64,000 bases of DNA from Paraburkholderia heleia NBRC 101817 (GTDB taxonomy: Bacteria > Pseudomonadota > Gammaproteobacteria > Burkholderiales > Burkholderiaceae): NCBI RefSeq assembly GCF_000739775.1, contig NZ_BBJH01000039.1, forward strand, positions 34,389-98,388, given 5' to 3'. Every line of letters starts with the position of its first letter. The first letter of the stretch is position 1. Both the position numbers and the translations under genes were made by a program. Below, in pieces: positions 7,543 through 15,638 of this stretch. The notes beneath the pieces were generated by a model. The model saw only the letters and a list, made by a program, of their open reading frames with translations. It was not told the DNA's origin and made no database searches.

Positions 7543-8691
7543 TCAGGCCGGCTCGTGCGCGCCCTGCGCGTGCAGCATGCCGCCCCAGCGCGACGCGCGG
7601 CGCAGCGACTCGAAGGAATCGGCATCGCTCACACGGGCGTCGAGGAGCGCCTGGGCGAAGCGCGCGGCTTCGTCGGCGACTTCCGGCGCGATCATGAAGC
7701 CGTGCCGATAGAGGCCGTTCACGCGCAGCGTGGTCTTGCCGTCCCAAATGAGCGCCGGGCGATGGTCGGGCAGCGTCGGGCGGCACTGCGTGTTCAACTC
7801 GAGGATGCGCGCCTCGCCGAACGCCGGATGCACCGCAAACGCCGCGCTCAGCAGTTCGAGCGCCGAGCGCACGCTCACGGGCGAACGGTCCTCGCCTTCG
7901 ATCTCGGTCGCGCCGATCACGAAGACATCGTGTTCCTTGGGCGCGATATAGAGCGGATAGCGCGGATGCAGCAGCCGCACCGGGCGCGTGAGCGTGATGC
8001 CCGGCGCATGCACGCGCGCGACTTCGCCGCGAATGCCGCGCAACCCCGGCAGCGCGGGTTTGGCGCCCAGCCCGCGGCAGTCGATCGTCACGCGCGCGGG
8101 CGGCAGATTGGCCTCGTCGACCGTGGTGTGCCAGTGAGTTTCCACGCCGCGCGCGGCGAGCCCCGCCGCCAGCGCGGCCAAGGCCTGGCGATTGTCGAGC
8201 TGGCCCTCGCCTTCGAGCAGCCAGCCGCGCGCGAAGCGCCCGGCGAGCGCCGGTTCGGCCGCGTCGAGCTGGGCACCGGCGAGCGCAACGAAGTTCGCAT
8301 CGGCGAGAGAACGCGGCGCGTTGGCGCGCACGCGGCGCTCGAAGAGCGGCGCTTCGGTGCGATCTGCGGTATGCCAGACGACGAGCGTGCCGTTGCGCTG
8401 GAAGAACACGGGCTCCGGCAACTCGGCCAGAATGCGCGGCCAGGATTCAAGCGAGGCGACGCCAAGCTCGGTAATCAGCAGTTCGGCGACGGCGGCCTCC
8501 GCGAGCGGCGCGAGCATGGCCGCCGCGACCCAGGCCGCAGCCTCGCCGCCTTCGGGGCCGCCGCGCTCGTAAAGCGCGACGCGATGGCCCTCGCCGGCCA
8601 GACGCCACGCGACGAGCCGGCCGCTCAGGCCGCCGCCGAGCACGACGAAGTCGGGCACGCCGCCCAAACTGGGGTTACGGGCGGGGCTCAT
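7543..8691 (-). CDS. thiO: Glycine oxidase ThiO
   Basis: ThiO is an FAD oxidase that turns glycine into the dehydroglycine used by ThiG; it replaces the anaerobic tyrosine lyase ThiH. The 382-residue product starts with a dinucleotide-binding motif (VVLGGGLSGRLVAWRLAGEGHRVALYERG). It ends with the DAO-family pattern in which GLYRHGFMIAPEVADEAARF caps the FAD site. The start ATG is embedded in the stop of an upstream 26-codon frame (ATGA), suggesting coupling. It is the first long gene of the TPP-riboswitch operon. Confidence 0.93.
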   Translation of the reverse strand: MSPARNPSLGGVPDFVVLGGGLSGRLVAWRLAGEGHRVALYERGGPEGGEAAAWVAAAMLAPLAEAAVAELLITELGVASLESWPRILAELPEPVFFQRNGTLVVWHTADRTEAPLFERRVRANAPRSLADANFVALAGAQLDAAEPALAGRFARGWLLEGEGQLDNRQALAALAAGLAARGVETHWHTTVDEANLPPARVTIDCRGLGAKPALPGLRGIRGEVARVHAPGITLTRPVRLLHPRYPLYIAPKEHDVFVIGATEIEGEDRSPVSVRSALELLSAAFAVHPAFGEARILELNTQCRPTLPDHRPALIWDGKTTLRVNGLYRHGFMIAPEVADEAARFAQALLDARVSDADSFESLRRASRWGGMLHAQGAHEPA

Positions 8692-8768
8692 GACGACACT
8701 CCGTCACGCAAGGCGAACGCGACAAGAAACGCGACAAGAATCGGGGAACAAAGAGAATAGGCGGTCAT
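8688..8768 (-). CDS. Small hydrophobic peptide frame between TPP riboswitch and thiO
   Basis: A 26-codon frame starts at ATG 8768 behind a good ribosome site (GGAAAGGA) and ends with its TGA overlapping the thiO ATG. The predicted peptide is MTAYSLCSPILVAFLVAFAL followed by RDGVSS, so it would span a membrane once. The LVAF-LVAF repeat comes from a tandem copy of a 12-base unit. It has no family I recognise. It may be a real membrane peptide, or simply a translated leader that brings ribosomes to thiO. Protein existence is unproven. Confidence 0.4.
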   Translation of the reverse strand: MTAYSLCSPILVAFLVAFALRDGVSS

Positions 8769-8961
8769 CGTATCCTTTCCGTACGGCAGCAGCAGACGTA
8801 CCCAAGGACGAAACCGGCTGGCAAGGCCGACCGTGGAGGCTATGCGGCGCAGACGGCCCATACGTCCCGATAAGGAATTCGTACGAACCCATGCGCCCAA
8901 AGCGCAGCCCGGCGGGAATCCTGGCGCCCCTGCAAAGGCTGGGCGCCGGCCAAGACTTTCT

Positions 8962-9060
8962 GGAAACTTCCCGCGCCGGTATTACCCGGATCGGGTGCGA
9001 AGGGTCTCTCTCAGCCTCACTGGCGGCATGCCCGGCATACCGGTGAAGCACCCCTGTTTC
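8962..9060 (-). promoter_or_regulatory. TPP riboswitch (THI element)
   Basis: The minus strand carries the THI-box elements in order: CAGGGGTGC at the 5' side, GGCTGAGAGAGACCC, then GATCCGGGTAATACCGGCGCGGGAA at the 3' side. These match the conserved pyrimidine-sensor and pyrophosphate-sensor helices of TPP riboswitches. It begins just after a promoter at 9071-9100 and precedes thiOSGE. A GGCGCCC/GGGCGCC stem (8923-8929 with 8941-8947) lies 15 bases downstream and has no U-tract. Control may therefore act on translation or through Rho rather than by an intrinsic terminator. Confidence 0.95.
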
Positions 9061-9070
9061 GTCAGGGTCG

Positions 9071-9100
9071 ATTAGACCACAAAACGCGCGCGGCCCGCAA
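9071..9100 (-). promoter_or_regulatory. Sigma-70 type promoter of the thi operon
   Basis: The minus strand reads TTGCGG (9095-9100), 18 bases, then TCTAAT (9071-9076), with a TGG extended -10 in front of it. The predicted RNA start near 9064 falls right at the 5' edge of the TPP riboswitch, which supports the assignment. The rest of the interval up to 9368 holds no recognisable gene. Confidence 0.55.
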
Positions 9101-9368
9101 ACCTCGGCGGAACCGGGGGGCCTCGTCTGGCACAATGCCCGGAACCCGCCGCTTTCGCCTCGCAAGCCCGCGCGGTGAGACAATGGGCGCCACGCTACGG
9201 CGGCGCCGGCGTGCGCTTTTGTCTCCACGCCTTGCGCCGGGTTTGACTGCACCTGCAACCCATTAAGACTCACTTAAGCGCCCGGCGACAGAATCGCTGC
9301 AAAAATCGCTGCCGCCGTGCGGCGCACGGCGCTCGCCCCCAGCGGGCCGCCACACCTTCAGGACCCAC

Positions 9369-11126
9369 ATGACCAACCAACCTGCCCGCGCCACGCCCGA
9401 TCAGAACGAGCACCAGAAGATCACCGCGTGGAGCCTGATCAAGCCCTACTGGGTCTCCGAGGAACGATGGATCGCCTGGGGCCTGCTCGTCGCGATCATC
9501 GTGATGAACCTGCTCGTCGTGTGGATCAACGTGCGCCTGAACGGCTGGAGCGCGGAGTTCTACAACGCGTTGCAGGCCAAGGACGTCAAGCGCTTCCCGG
9601 CGCTGCTGATGACCTTCACTGAACTGGCGTTCGGCTTCATCATCCTCGCGGTGTATGGCCGCTATCTGCGCCAGATGCTCGGCTTTCGCTGGCGTCAGTG
9701 GCTCACTACCCGGTTCCTGAACGAGTGGCTCGGCAAGGGCGCGTTCTACCGCATCGAGCGCGACCGCCTCGCCGACAACCCCGACCAGCGGATCAGCGAC
9801 GACCTCCAGTCGTTCGCCACGACCACGCTCTCGCTCACGCTCGACCTGCTCTCCACGGTCGTCACGCTCGTCTCGTTCGTCACGATCCTGTGGACGCTCG
9901 CGGGCGCGCTCACCGTCACGCTGGGCGGCCAACCGCTCGCGATTCCGGGCTACATGGTCTGGGCCGCCGCGCTCTATGCCGTGTTCGGCTCGCTCGTGAT
10001 CCAGAAGGTCGGCCACCCGCTCGTGTCGATCAACTATCAGCAACAAAAGGTGGAAGCGGACTTCCGCTTCGGACTCATCCGCCTGCGCGAAAACGCCGAG
10101 CAGATCGCCCTCTACGACGGCATGGACACCGAGCGCGGCAACGCGCAAGGCCTCTTCGCGCACATCAAGGACAACTGGTGGCGCGTGATGAAGTACACGA
10201 AGCGCCTCACCTTCGTGCTGAGCTTCTACGGCCAGATCGCCATCATCTTCCCGCTCGTGGTGGCGGCGCCGCGCTACTTCGCGGGCGCCTTCACGTTCGG
10301 CGTGCTGATGCAGATCTCGCAGGCGTTCGGTACCGTGAGCGACTCGTTCTCGTGGTTCATCAACAGTTACTCCACGCTGGTCGAATGGCGCGCCACCGTG
10401 AATCGTCTGCGCGAATTCGTGCGTGTGGTGCACTCGCCGCGCCTGAAGGAATCGGTCTCGCCCGCCACCGAGCACGGCGGCATCAATCTGCACTTCATCG
10501 ACAACAACGAGCTGGCCACCGAGCATCTCAAGCTCTCGCTGCCCAACGGCATGCCGCTCTCGGAAGTGCGCGACATCGCCATCAAGCCGGGCTCGCGCTG
10601 GCTCGTGCGCGGGCCTTCGGGCGCGGGCAAGAGCACGCTGATGCGCGCGCTCGCGGGCCTCTGGCCGTTCGGCGAAGGTTCGATCGACGCGCCTGTGGAT
10701 GCGCGCATGATGTTCATCCCGCAGCAGAGCTATCTGCCCATCGGCACGCTCAAGGCGGCGCTCACCTACCCCTCGCCCGCCGACGACTACAGCGACGATG
10801 ACTGCCGCGAAGCGCTGCGCGCGTGCCGCCTCGAAGAGTACGTGGATCGTCTCGCCGAATCGGCACACTGGTCGCGCGTGCTCTCGCCGGGCGAGCAGCA
10901 ACGCCTTGCGGGCGCGCGCGTGCTGCTGCACAAACCCGACTATCTGTTCCTCGACGAAGCGACGAGCGCGCTCGACCCCGACAACGAAAGCCGTCTCTAC
11001 AAGCTGTTCATGGAGCGCCTGCCCAAGGCGGCGATCGTGAGCGTCGCGCACCGCGAGTCGCTTGCGGCCTACCATCACGAAACGCTCGAGATCGAGCGCA
11101 TGCCCGAAGAGCGGGTTGCTGCGTGA
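9369..11126 (+). CDS. SbmA/BacA-like ABC transporter, fused membrane and ATPase domains
   Basis: This 585-residue half-transporter belongs to the ABC_membrane_2 (YddA/SbmA/BacA) group. About six membrane segments occupy residues 1-340, with family phrases such as RWRQWLTTRFLNEWL and NPDQRISDDLQSFA. The ATPase follows: Walker A GPSGAGKST, signature LSPGEQQRLAGAR and Walker B YLFLDEATSALD. Such proteins move peptides, corrinoids or related solutes; the substrate here is unknown. An AGGA lies five bases before the ATG. The stop overlaps the GTG of the downstream SDR gene, so the two are co-translated. Confidence 0.92.
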   Translation: MTNQPARATPDQNEHQKITAWSLIKPYWVSEERWIAWGLLVAIIVMNLLVVWINVRLNGWSAEFYNALQAKDVKRFPALLMTFTELAFGFIILAVYGRYLRQMLGFRWRQWLTTRFLNEWLGKGAFYRIERDRLADNPDQRISDDLQSFATTTLSLTLDLLSTVVTLVSFVTILWTLAGALTVTLGGQPLAIPGYMVWAAALYAVFGSLVIQKVGHPLVSINYQQQKVEADFRFGLIRLRENAEQIALYDGMDTERGNAQGLFAHIKDNWWRVMKYTKRLTFVLSFYGQIAIIFPLVVAAPRYFAGAFTFGVLMQISQAFGTVSDSFSWFINSYSTLVEWRATVNRLREFVRVVHSPRLKESVSPATEHGGINLHFIDNNELATEHLKLSLPNGMPLSEVRDIAIKPGSRWLVRGPSGAGKSTLMRALAGLWPFGEGSIDAPVDARMMFIPQQSYLPIGTLKAALTYPSPADDYSDDDCREALRACRLEEYVDRLAESAHWSRVLSPGEQQRLAGARVLLHKPDYLFLDEATSALDPDNESRLYKLFMERLPKAAIVSVAHRESLAAYHHETLEIERMPEERVAA

Positions 11127-11890
11127 GCGCAAGCGCGGTGCGCGTCGTGCTGGTCACGGGCGCGGGCTCGGGGATCGGCGCGGCGCTCGCGCGTCGCATC
11201 GCGGCGCCCGGCGTGGCGTTGATGCTGCACGCGCGCGGCGCGGACGAAGCGGCGCGCGCCCGGCTCGCCGCCGTTACCGCCGAATGCGAACGGCGCGGCT
11301 CGACCTGCGCCGTCGCGTACGGCAATCTCGCGCAGGCCGGCGAGGCGGGCGCCCTCGTGGACGCCACGCTCGCGCACTTCGGCGCACTCGACCAGCTCGT
11401 GGCCAACGCCGGGCATGCGCAGCGCCAGACGCTCGCCGCGCTCGACGCCGCGTCGCTCGAAGGCGCATTCGCCGCCATGCCCGCCGCGTTCGCCGCGCTC
11501 GTGCAACGCGCGCAACCGGCGCTGGAGCGCTCGGCGCGCGCCCGCGTGGTCGCGCTGAGTTCATTCGTTGCACACCGCTACCGCGCCGGCGCGCCGTTCG
11601 CAGCCACGGCCGCCGCGAAGGCCGCGCTCGAATCGCTGGCGAAAACCGCCGCGGCGGAGCTGGCGCCGCATGGCGTGACCGTGAACTGCGTCGCGCCCGG
11701 CTATACGCGCAAGGACAAGGGCCCCACGCCGGAAAACGCGCCGGTGTGGGAGCGTGCGGCGCAGGAAACGCCGCTCGGCCGCGTGGCGGATCCCGCGGAT
11801 ATCGCCGAACTCATCGCCTTCCTGCTCTCGGACGCCGCGCGCCACATCACCGGCCAGGTGATTCATGTCGATGGCGGGCTCACGCTTTAA
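11123..11890 (+). CDS. Short-chain dehydrogenase/reductase family protein lacking the catalytic Tyr
   Basis: The Rossmann fold is clear: TGAGSGIG at residues 12-19, ANAGH, VALSSF with the catalytic-type Ser, APHGVTVNCVAPGYT and GQVIHVDGG at the end. The YxxxK motif is altered: the aligned stretch is FAATAAAKAALES, so the Tyr position four residues before Lys is Thr. It may be a non-catalytic or divergent SDR. The GTG at 11123 overlaps the ABC transporter stop (GTGA), which decides the start and gives 255 residues. Substrate unknown. Confidence 0.88.
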   Translation: MSASAVRVVLVTGAGSGIGAALARRIAAPGVALMLHARGADEAARARLAAVTAECERRGSTCAVAYGNLAQAGEAGALVDATLAHFGALDQLVANAGHAQRQTLAALDAASLEGAFAAMPAAFAALVQRAQPALERSARARVVALSSFVAHRYRAGAPFAATAAAKAALESLAKTAAAELAPHGVTVNCVAPGYTRKDKGPTPENAPVWERAAQETPLGRVADPADIAELIAFLLSDAARHITGQVIHVDGGLTL

Positions 11891-11908
11891 CGCCGTGCGG
11901 TTGCTACC

Positions 11909-11968
11909 GGGCGCCATCGATCGCTCGCTATCGAACTAAACGCCGGAATACAACGATAGCGGGCGCCC
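11909..11968. repeat. Two-stem inverted repeat between SDR and MFS genes
   Basis: GGGCGCC (11909-11915) pairs with GGCGCCC (11962-11968), and directly inside CGCTATCG (11926-11933) pairs with CGATAGCG (11954-11961). A ten-base bulge lies on one side and a 20-base loop at the tip. There is no U-tract, so this is not a standard intrinsic terminator. The gap otherwise holds only the start region of the MFS gene. Confidence 0.6.
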
Positions 11969-12167
11969 CAAATTGTCCCTCGCCTCGGCGCGGTTTCGCG
12001 CCGTAAAATACCCCTCCAGCATACCGGAGACGGGCAGCGGCGCACCGCGCGGCCCGGCAGCGTCAAGCGCACACGCCACCCAACGCGTGCGGCGCCAGCC
12101 GGGTCGCAAGCGCCGCACGCGCCCGCCCGGTTCGTTGCGCGCACAACAACTATGGGGAAGACACGCG

Positions 12168-13463
12168 ATGGGCTACTTTCACTGGTTCACCGAGTTGAAC
12201 GCGCGAGAGCGGCGCACGCTCTACGCGGGGTTCGGCGGTTACGCCGTCGACGCGTTCGACTTCATGATCTACTCGTTCCTGATCCCGACGCTCATCGCGG
12301 CCTGGGGCATGACCAGGAGCGAGGCCGGCATGATCGCGACCAGCTCGCTGATTTCGTCGGCGATCGGCGGCTGGCTCGCCGGCATCCTCGCCGACCGCTA
12401 CGGCCGCGTGCGCGTGCTGCAGTGGACCATCGCCACCTTCGCGCTCTTCACCTGCCTCTCCGGTTTCACGCATTCGTTCTGGCAGTTGCTCGCCACGCGC
12501 ACACTGCAGGGCATCGGCTTTGGCGGCGAATGGACGGTCGTCACGATGATGATGGCCGAAACGATCCGCTCGCCGCAGCATCGCGCGAAGGCCGTGGGCA
12601 CGGTGCAGAGCAGCTGGTCGTTCGGCTGGGGCGCGGCCGCCGTCCTCTACTGGGCCTTCTTCGCCCTGCTGCCCGAGGAATACGCATGGCGCGCATGCTT
12701 CTGGATCGGCATCGTGCCCGCGCTCTGGATTCTCTATGTGCGCCGCAACGTAAGCGACCCCGACGTGTTCGTCGCCACGCGCCGCGCGCGCGAAAGCGGC
12801 CCGATGCAAAGCCATTTCATGCAGATCTTCGCGCCCGCGCATCTGGCCACCACCCTGCTCGGCAGCGCGCTGTGCACCGGCATGCTCGGCGGCTACTACG
12901 CAATCACCACCTGGCTGCCCACTTATCTCAAGACGGTGCGCCATCTCTCGGTGTTCAACACGAGCGGCTATCTGATCGTGCTGATCGTCGGCTCGTTCAC
13001 GGGCTATATCGTCGGCGCGATCCTGTGCGACAAGATCGGACGGCGCGCCTCGTTCATCCTGTTCGCCATCGGCTCGTTCGCGCTCGGCATGGCCTACACG
13101 ATGCTGCCCATCACCGACACCGCCATGCTCCTGCTCGGCTTCCCGCTCGGCATCGTCGTGCAGGGCATTTTCGCGGGCGTGGGCGCGTATCTCTCGGAGC
13201 TCTATCCGAACGCGATTCGCGGCTCGGGCCAGGGCTTCTGCTACAACCTCGGGCGCGGTCTCGGCTCGTTCTTCCCGATTCTCGTGGGCACGTTCGCGCA
13301 AACCACCTCGCTCGTGAAAGCGATCGGCGCGGTGGCGGGCGCAGGCTACCTGCTCGTGATCGTCGCGGCGCTGTGCCTGCCCGAAACAAAGGGCAAGGTG
13401 CTGACCGAAGAAACGCCCGCCGAGGCGGCCGAACGCCCGTCTGCTCGATCCGCTGCACAATGA
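12168..13463 (+). CDS. MFS transporter, carboxylate/sialate symporter-like
   Basis: This is a 431-residue 12-TM major facilitator. The A-motif appears as GGWLAGILADRYGRVRVL between TM2 and TM3 and again as GAILCDKIGRRASFI in the second half. QGIGFGGEWTVVTMMMAE resembles the TM5 motif of sugar/organic acid porters such as the NanT/Jen (SHS) and aromatic acid groups. A GGGGAAG ribosome site lies seven bases before the ATG at 12168, so the long in-frame upstream extension is not used. It is followed after 49 bases by the DadA-like oxidase, so an amino or organic acid substrate is plausible but unproven. Confidence 0.9.
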   Translation: MGYFHWFTELNARERRTLYAGFGGYAVDAFDFMIYSFLIPTLIAAWGMTRSEAGMIATSSLISSAIGGWLAGILADRYGRVRVLQWTIATFALFTCLSGFTHSFWQLLATRTLQGIGFGGEWTVVTMMMAETIRSPQHRAKAVGTVQSSWSFGWGAAAVLYWAFFALLPEEYAWRACFWIGIVPALWILYVRRNVSDPDVFVATRRARESGPMQSHFMQIFAPAHLATTLLGSALCTGMLGGYYAITTWLPTYLKTVRHLSVFNTSGYLIVLIVGSFTGYIVGAILCDKIGRRASFILFAIGSFALGMAYTMLPITDTAMLLLGFPLGIVVQGIFAGVGAYLSELYPNAIRGSGQGFCYNLGRGLGSFFPILVGTFAQTTSLVKAIGAVAGAGYLLVIVAALCLPETKGKVLTEETPAEAAERPSARSAAQ

Positions 13464-13512
13464 GCACGAACGTGCTGCAATACCCACCGCCCCTTCCCGT
13501 TGTACTCCCGGC

Positions 13513-14877
13513 ATGAAAACGATCGTCCTCGGCGCCGGTGTGATCGGCGTCGCCACTGCGTACTATCTGAGCGAACGAGGCTGCGACGTCACGGTCGTCG
13601 AACGGGAACCGGGCGTCGCGCTCGGCACGAGCTTCGGCAATGCCGGTGTCATCGCGCCCGGCTATGTCACGCCATGGGCCGCGCCCGGCATGCCCGCGAA
13701 GCTGATCAAGTACCTGCTCAAGCCTGCCTCGCCTCTCATCTTCCGGCCCACGCTCGACGTCGCGCAGTGGCGCTGGATCGCGCGCTGGCTGCGCGAATGC
13801 GATCTCGCGCGCTTTCGCGTGAACAAGCAGCGCATGCAGCGCATTGCCTATTACAGCCGCGAATGCCTGCACGCGTTTCGCGCCACGCACGCGTTCGAGT
13901 ACGGGCGTAGCCAGGGGTATCTCCAGCTCTTTCGCAGCGACTACGACCTCGAACTCGCGCAGCCGGCGCTCGGCGTGCTGCGCGACGCGGGCATCGCCTA
14001 TCGCGAGCTCGATGCCGCCGCCTGCGCGCAGGTCGAGCCAGGCCTCGCCTGGTCTCGCGCGAAGCCGGTGGCCGGCGTGTATCTGCCAGACGACGAGGCC
14101 GGCGACTGTGCACGCTTCACGCGCGAACTGCGCGCCGTGTGCGAGGCGAAAGGCGTGACGTTCCTGTTCGATACCGAAGTGCTCGCGCTCGAAGCCGCGG
14201 GCGGCAAAGTCGGCGGCGTGCGCGTGCGTGCCGTGCCCGGCCGCGGCAAGGCGAACAACCGCAAGGACCGGCGCGAGCAACGCCGCGCGCCGGCGGAAGT
14301 GCTGCGCCCGGCCGAGCGCAGCGAACCCGCCGACGCCACGCCGCAAACGCTCGCCGCCGACGCCGTGGTGGTCGCGCTGGGCGTGGAGAGCGCGGCGCTC
14401 GTCGCGCCGCTTGGCGTGCGCGTGCCGCTGTATCCGGTGAAAGGCTATTCGGCCACGCTGCCCGTGGTCGACGAGCAGAAGGCCCCGCGCGCCGCGCTCA
14501 TGGACGAGTCGCTCAAGACGGCGATCACGCGCTTCGGGCCGTATCTGCGTGTAGCGGGCACGGCGGAACTGGGCGACCACCGCGCGACGCTGCGCGAGCA
14601 GGCGCTGCAGACGCTCATGAAGGTGCTCGACGACTGGTTCCCGCACGCCGCGACGCCTTCGTCGGCGCAATTCTGGGTGGGGCGCCGGCCGATGGTGCCG
14701 GACGGCGCGCCGCTGCTCGGCACGTCGGGCGTGGATGGCCTGTGGCTGAACGTCGGGCACGGCTCGACGGGCTGGGCGATGTCGATGGGCTCGGGCCGCG
14801 TGCTCGCGGACCTCGTCACGCAGCGCTCGCCGGAAATCGATCTCGATGGATTGACGCTGGCGCGGTACCGCCACTAA
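13513..14877 (+). CDS. D-amino acid dehydrogenase-like FAD oxidoreductase (DadA family)
   Basis: The 454-residue protein has an N-terminal FAD motif (VLGAGVIGVATAYYLSERGCDVTVVER) and then the DadA signature GTSFGNAGVIAPGYVTPWAAPGMP. It ends with the family pattern WVGRRPMVPDGAPLLG and LWLNVGHGSTGWAMSMGSGR. DadA enzymes oxidise D-amino acids to keto acids at the membrane. Residues about 240-278 are a basic, low-complexity insertion (RGKANNRKDRREQRR and onward) not typical of the family. No alanine racemase is adjacent, so the substrate may differ from D-alanine. Confidence 0.88.
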   Translation: MKTIVLGAGVIGVATAYYLSERGCDVTVVEREPGVALGTSFGNAGVIAPGYVTPWAAPGMPAKLIKYLLKPASPLIFRPTLDVAQWRWIARWLRECDLARFRVNKQRMQRIAYYSRECLHAFRATHAFEYGRSQGYLQLFRSDYDLELAQPALGVLRDAGIAYRELDAAACAQVEPGLAWSRAKPVAGVYLPDDEAGDCARFTRELRAVCEAKGVTFLFDTEVLALEAAGGKVGGVRVRAVPGRGKANNRKDRREQRRAPAEVLRPAERSEPADATPQTLAADAVVVALGVESAALVAPLGVRVPLYPVKGYSATLPVVDEQKAPRAALMDESLKTAITRFGPYLRVAGTAELGDHRATLREQALQTLMKVLDDWFPHAATPSSAQFWVGRRPMVPDGAPLLGTSGVDGLWLNVGHGSTGWAMSMGSGRVLADLVTQRSPEIDLDGLTLARYRH

Positions 14878-14910
14878 GCGGCGGCAGCGACGCCGACGCG
14901 TGACGACGCC

Positions 14911-15471
14911 TCAATCGAGCGCGACGCTCGCCAACGCCTCGTAACGCGCGCCCTGCCTCGCCAGCGTGCTCGAATAGAGCACCAGCGACTCGAAACGCAA
15001 CGGCGGCAACGCTTCCCCGCCGCTTGCCGCCGGCGCGCCCACGGCGTCGCGCGCGAAGCGCGCGAGCGTCACGTGCGGGCGGAAGGCTCGCGCGTCGAGC
15101 GGCAATCCCACGTCTCCCATGAGCGAGCGCACACGCCAGTCGAGCGCAGTGAACGCATCCGACATCGCGAGCACGGCCACCATGAGACGCGGATGCGCGC
15201 GTCCCGGCCAGCATTCGATATGCGTGACTTGCGCGGGCGGGATGTGCGGCGCGTGCTCGGCGAGCCGCCGCGAGAGCGCGCGCCCCTGGTCGAACGACAT
15301 CGCGCCGATGAATGTCACTGTCAGATGGAGTTGCGCATAGGGCACGCGCCGTGCATTGGGCGGCACGTCGAGCGCGGCGAGCGCATCGCGCGACGCCGCA
15401 GTGGGCGAAAGCGCGATGAAGCAGCGCCGCCATTGCTGCGTGTCACGATCGGTCTCGCGGGCTTCGGACAT
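14911..15471 (-). CDS. thpR: RNA 2',3'-cyclic phosphodiesterase (2H family, ThpR/LigT)
   Basis: ThpR-type enzymes hydrolyse 2',3'-cyclic phosphate RNA ends and show 2'-5' ligase activity in vitro. The 186-residue product has both HxTx motifs that define the 2H superfamily: HLTV at residues 49-52 and HVTL at 133-136, each in the expected strand context (QLHLTVTFIG, FRPHVTLAR). An early CFIAL strand also fits. It converges with the DadA-like gene with only 33 bases between stops. Its own upstream region contains the gltD terminator. Confidence 0.92.
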   Translation of the reverse strand: MSEARETDRDTQQWRRCFIALSPTAASRDALAALDVPPNARRVPYAQLHLTVTFIGAMSFDQGRALSRRLAEHAPHIPPAQVTHIECWPGRAHPRLMVAVLAMSDAFTALDWRVRSLMGDVGLPLDARAFRPHVTLARFARDAVGAPAASGGEALPPLRFESLVLYSSTLARQGARYEALASVALD

Positions 15472-15545
15472 GATCGGCGGGCCTCGTTCGGTCGGGCAAT
15501 CGCGTCATGGTAACCCTGTCTGTCAGCCTGAGTGGCACGCACGTG

Positions 15546-15577
15546 AAAAAGCCGGGTCACCCTTGCGGGTGCCCGGC
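15546..15577 (-). terminator. Intrinsic terminator of gltBD
   Basis: On the minus strand GCCGGGCACCC and GGGTGACCCGGC form an 11-bp stem with one mismatch and a GCAA loop, followed by TTTTT. It lies 60 bases after the gltD stop. Confidence 0.85.
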
Positions 15578-15638
15578 TTCGGTCGTTGCGTCTCCTGCCG
15601 TCTCCCATGTGCCCCGTCTATTGCGGGACACACCGGAT

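Noticed and set aside
11973..12167. N-terminal extension of the MFS transporter
   Set aside because: The extra residues are basic and lack similarity to the family; a clear ribosome site precedes the ATG at 12168.
12150..13556. A 468-codon minus-strand frame opposite the MFS transporter
   Set aside because: Arg/Glu/Ala-rich antisense product without recognisable motifs; the plus-strand MFS gene has a ribosome site and full-length homology.
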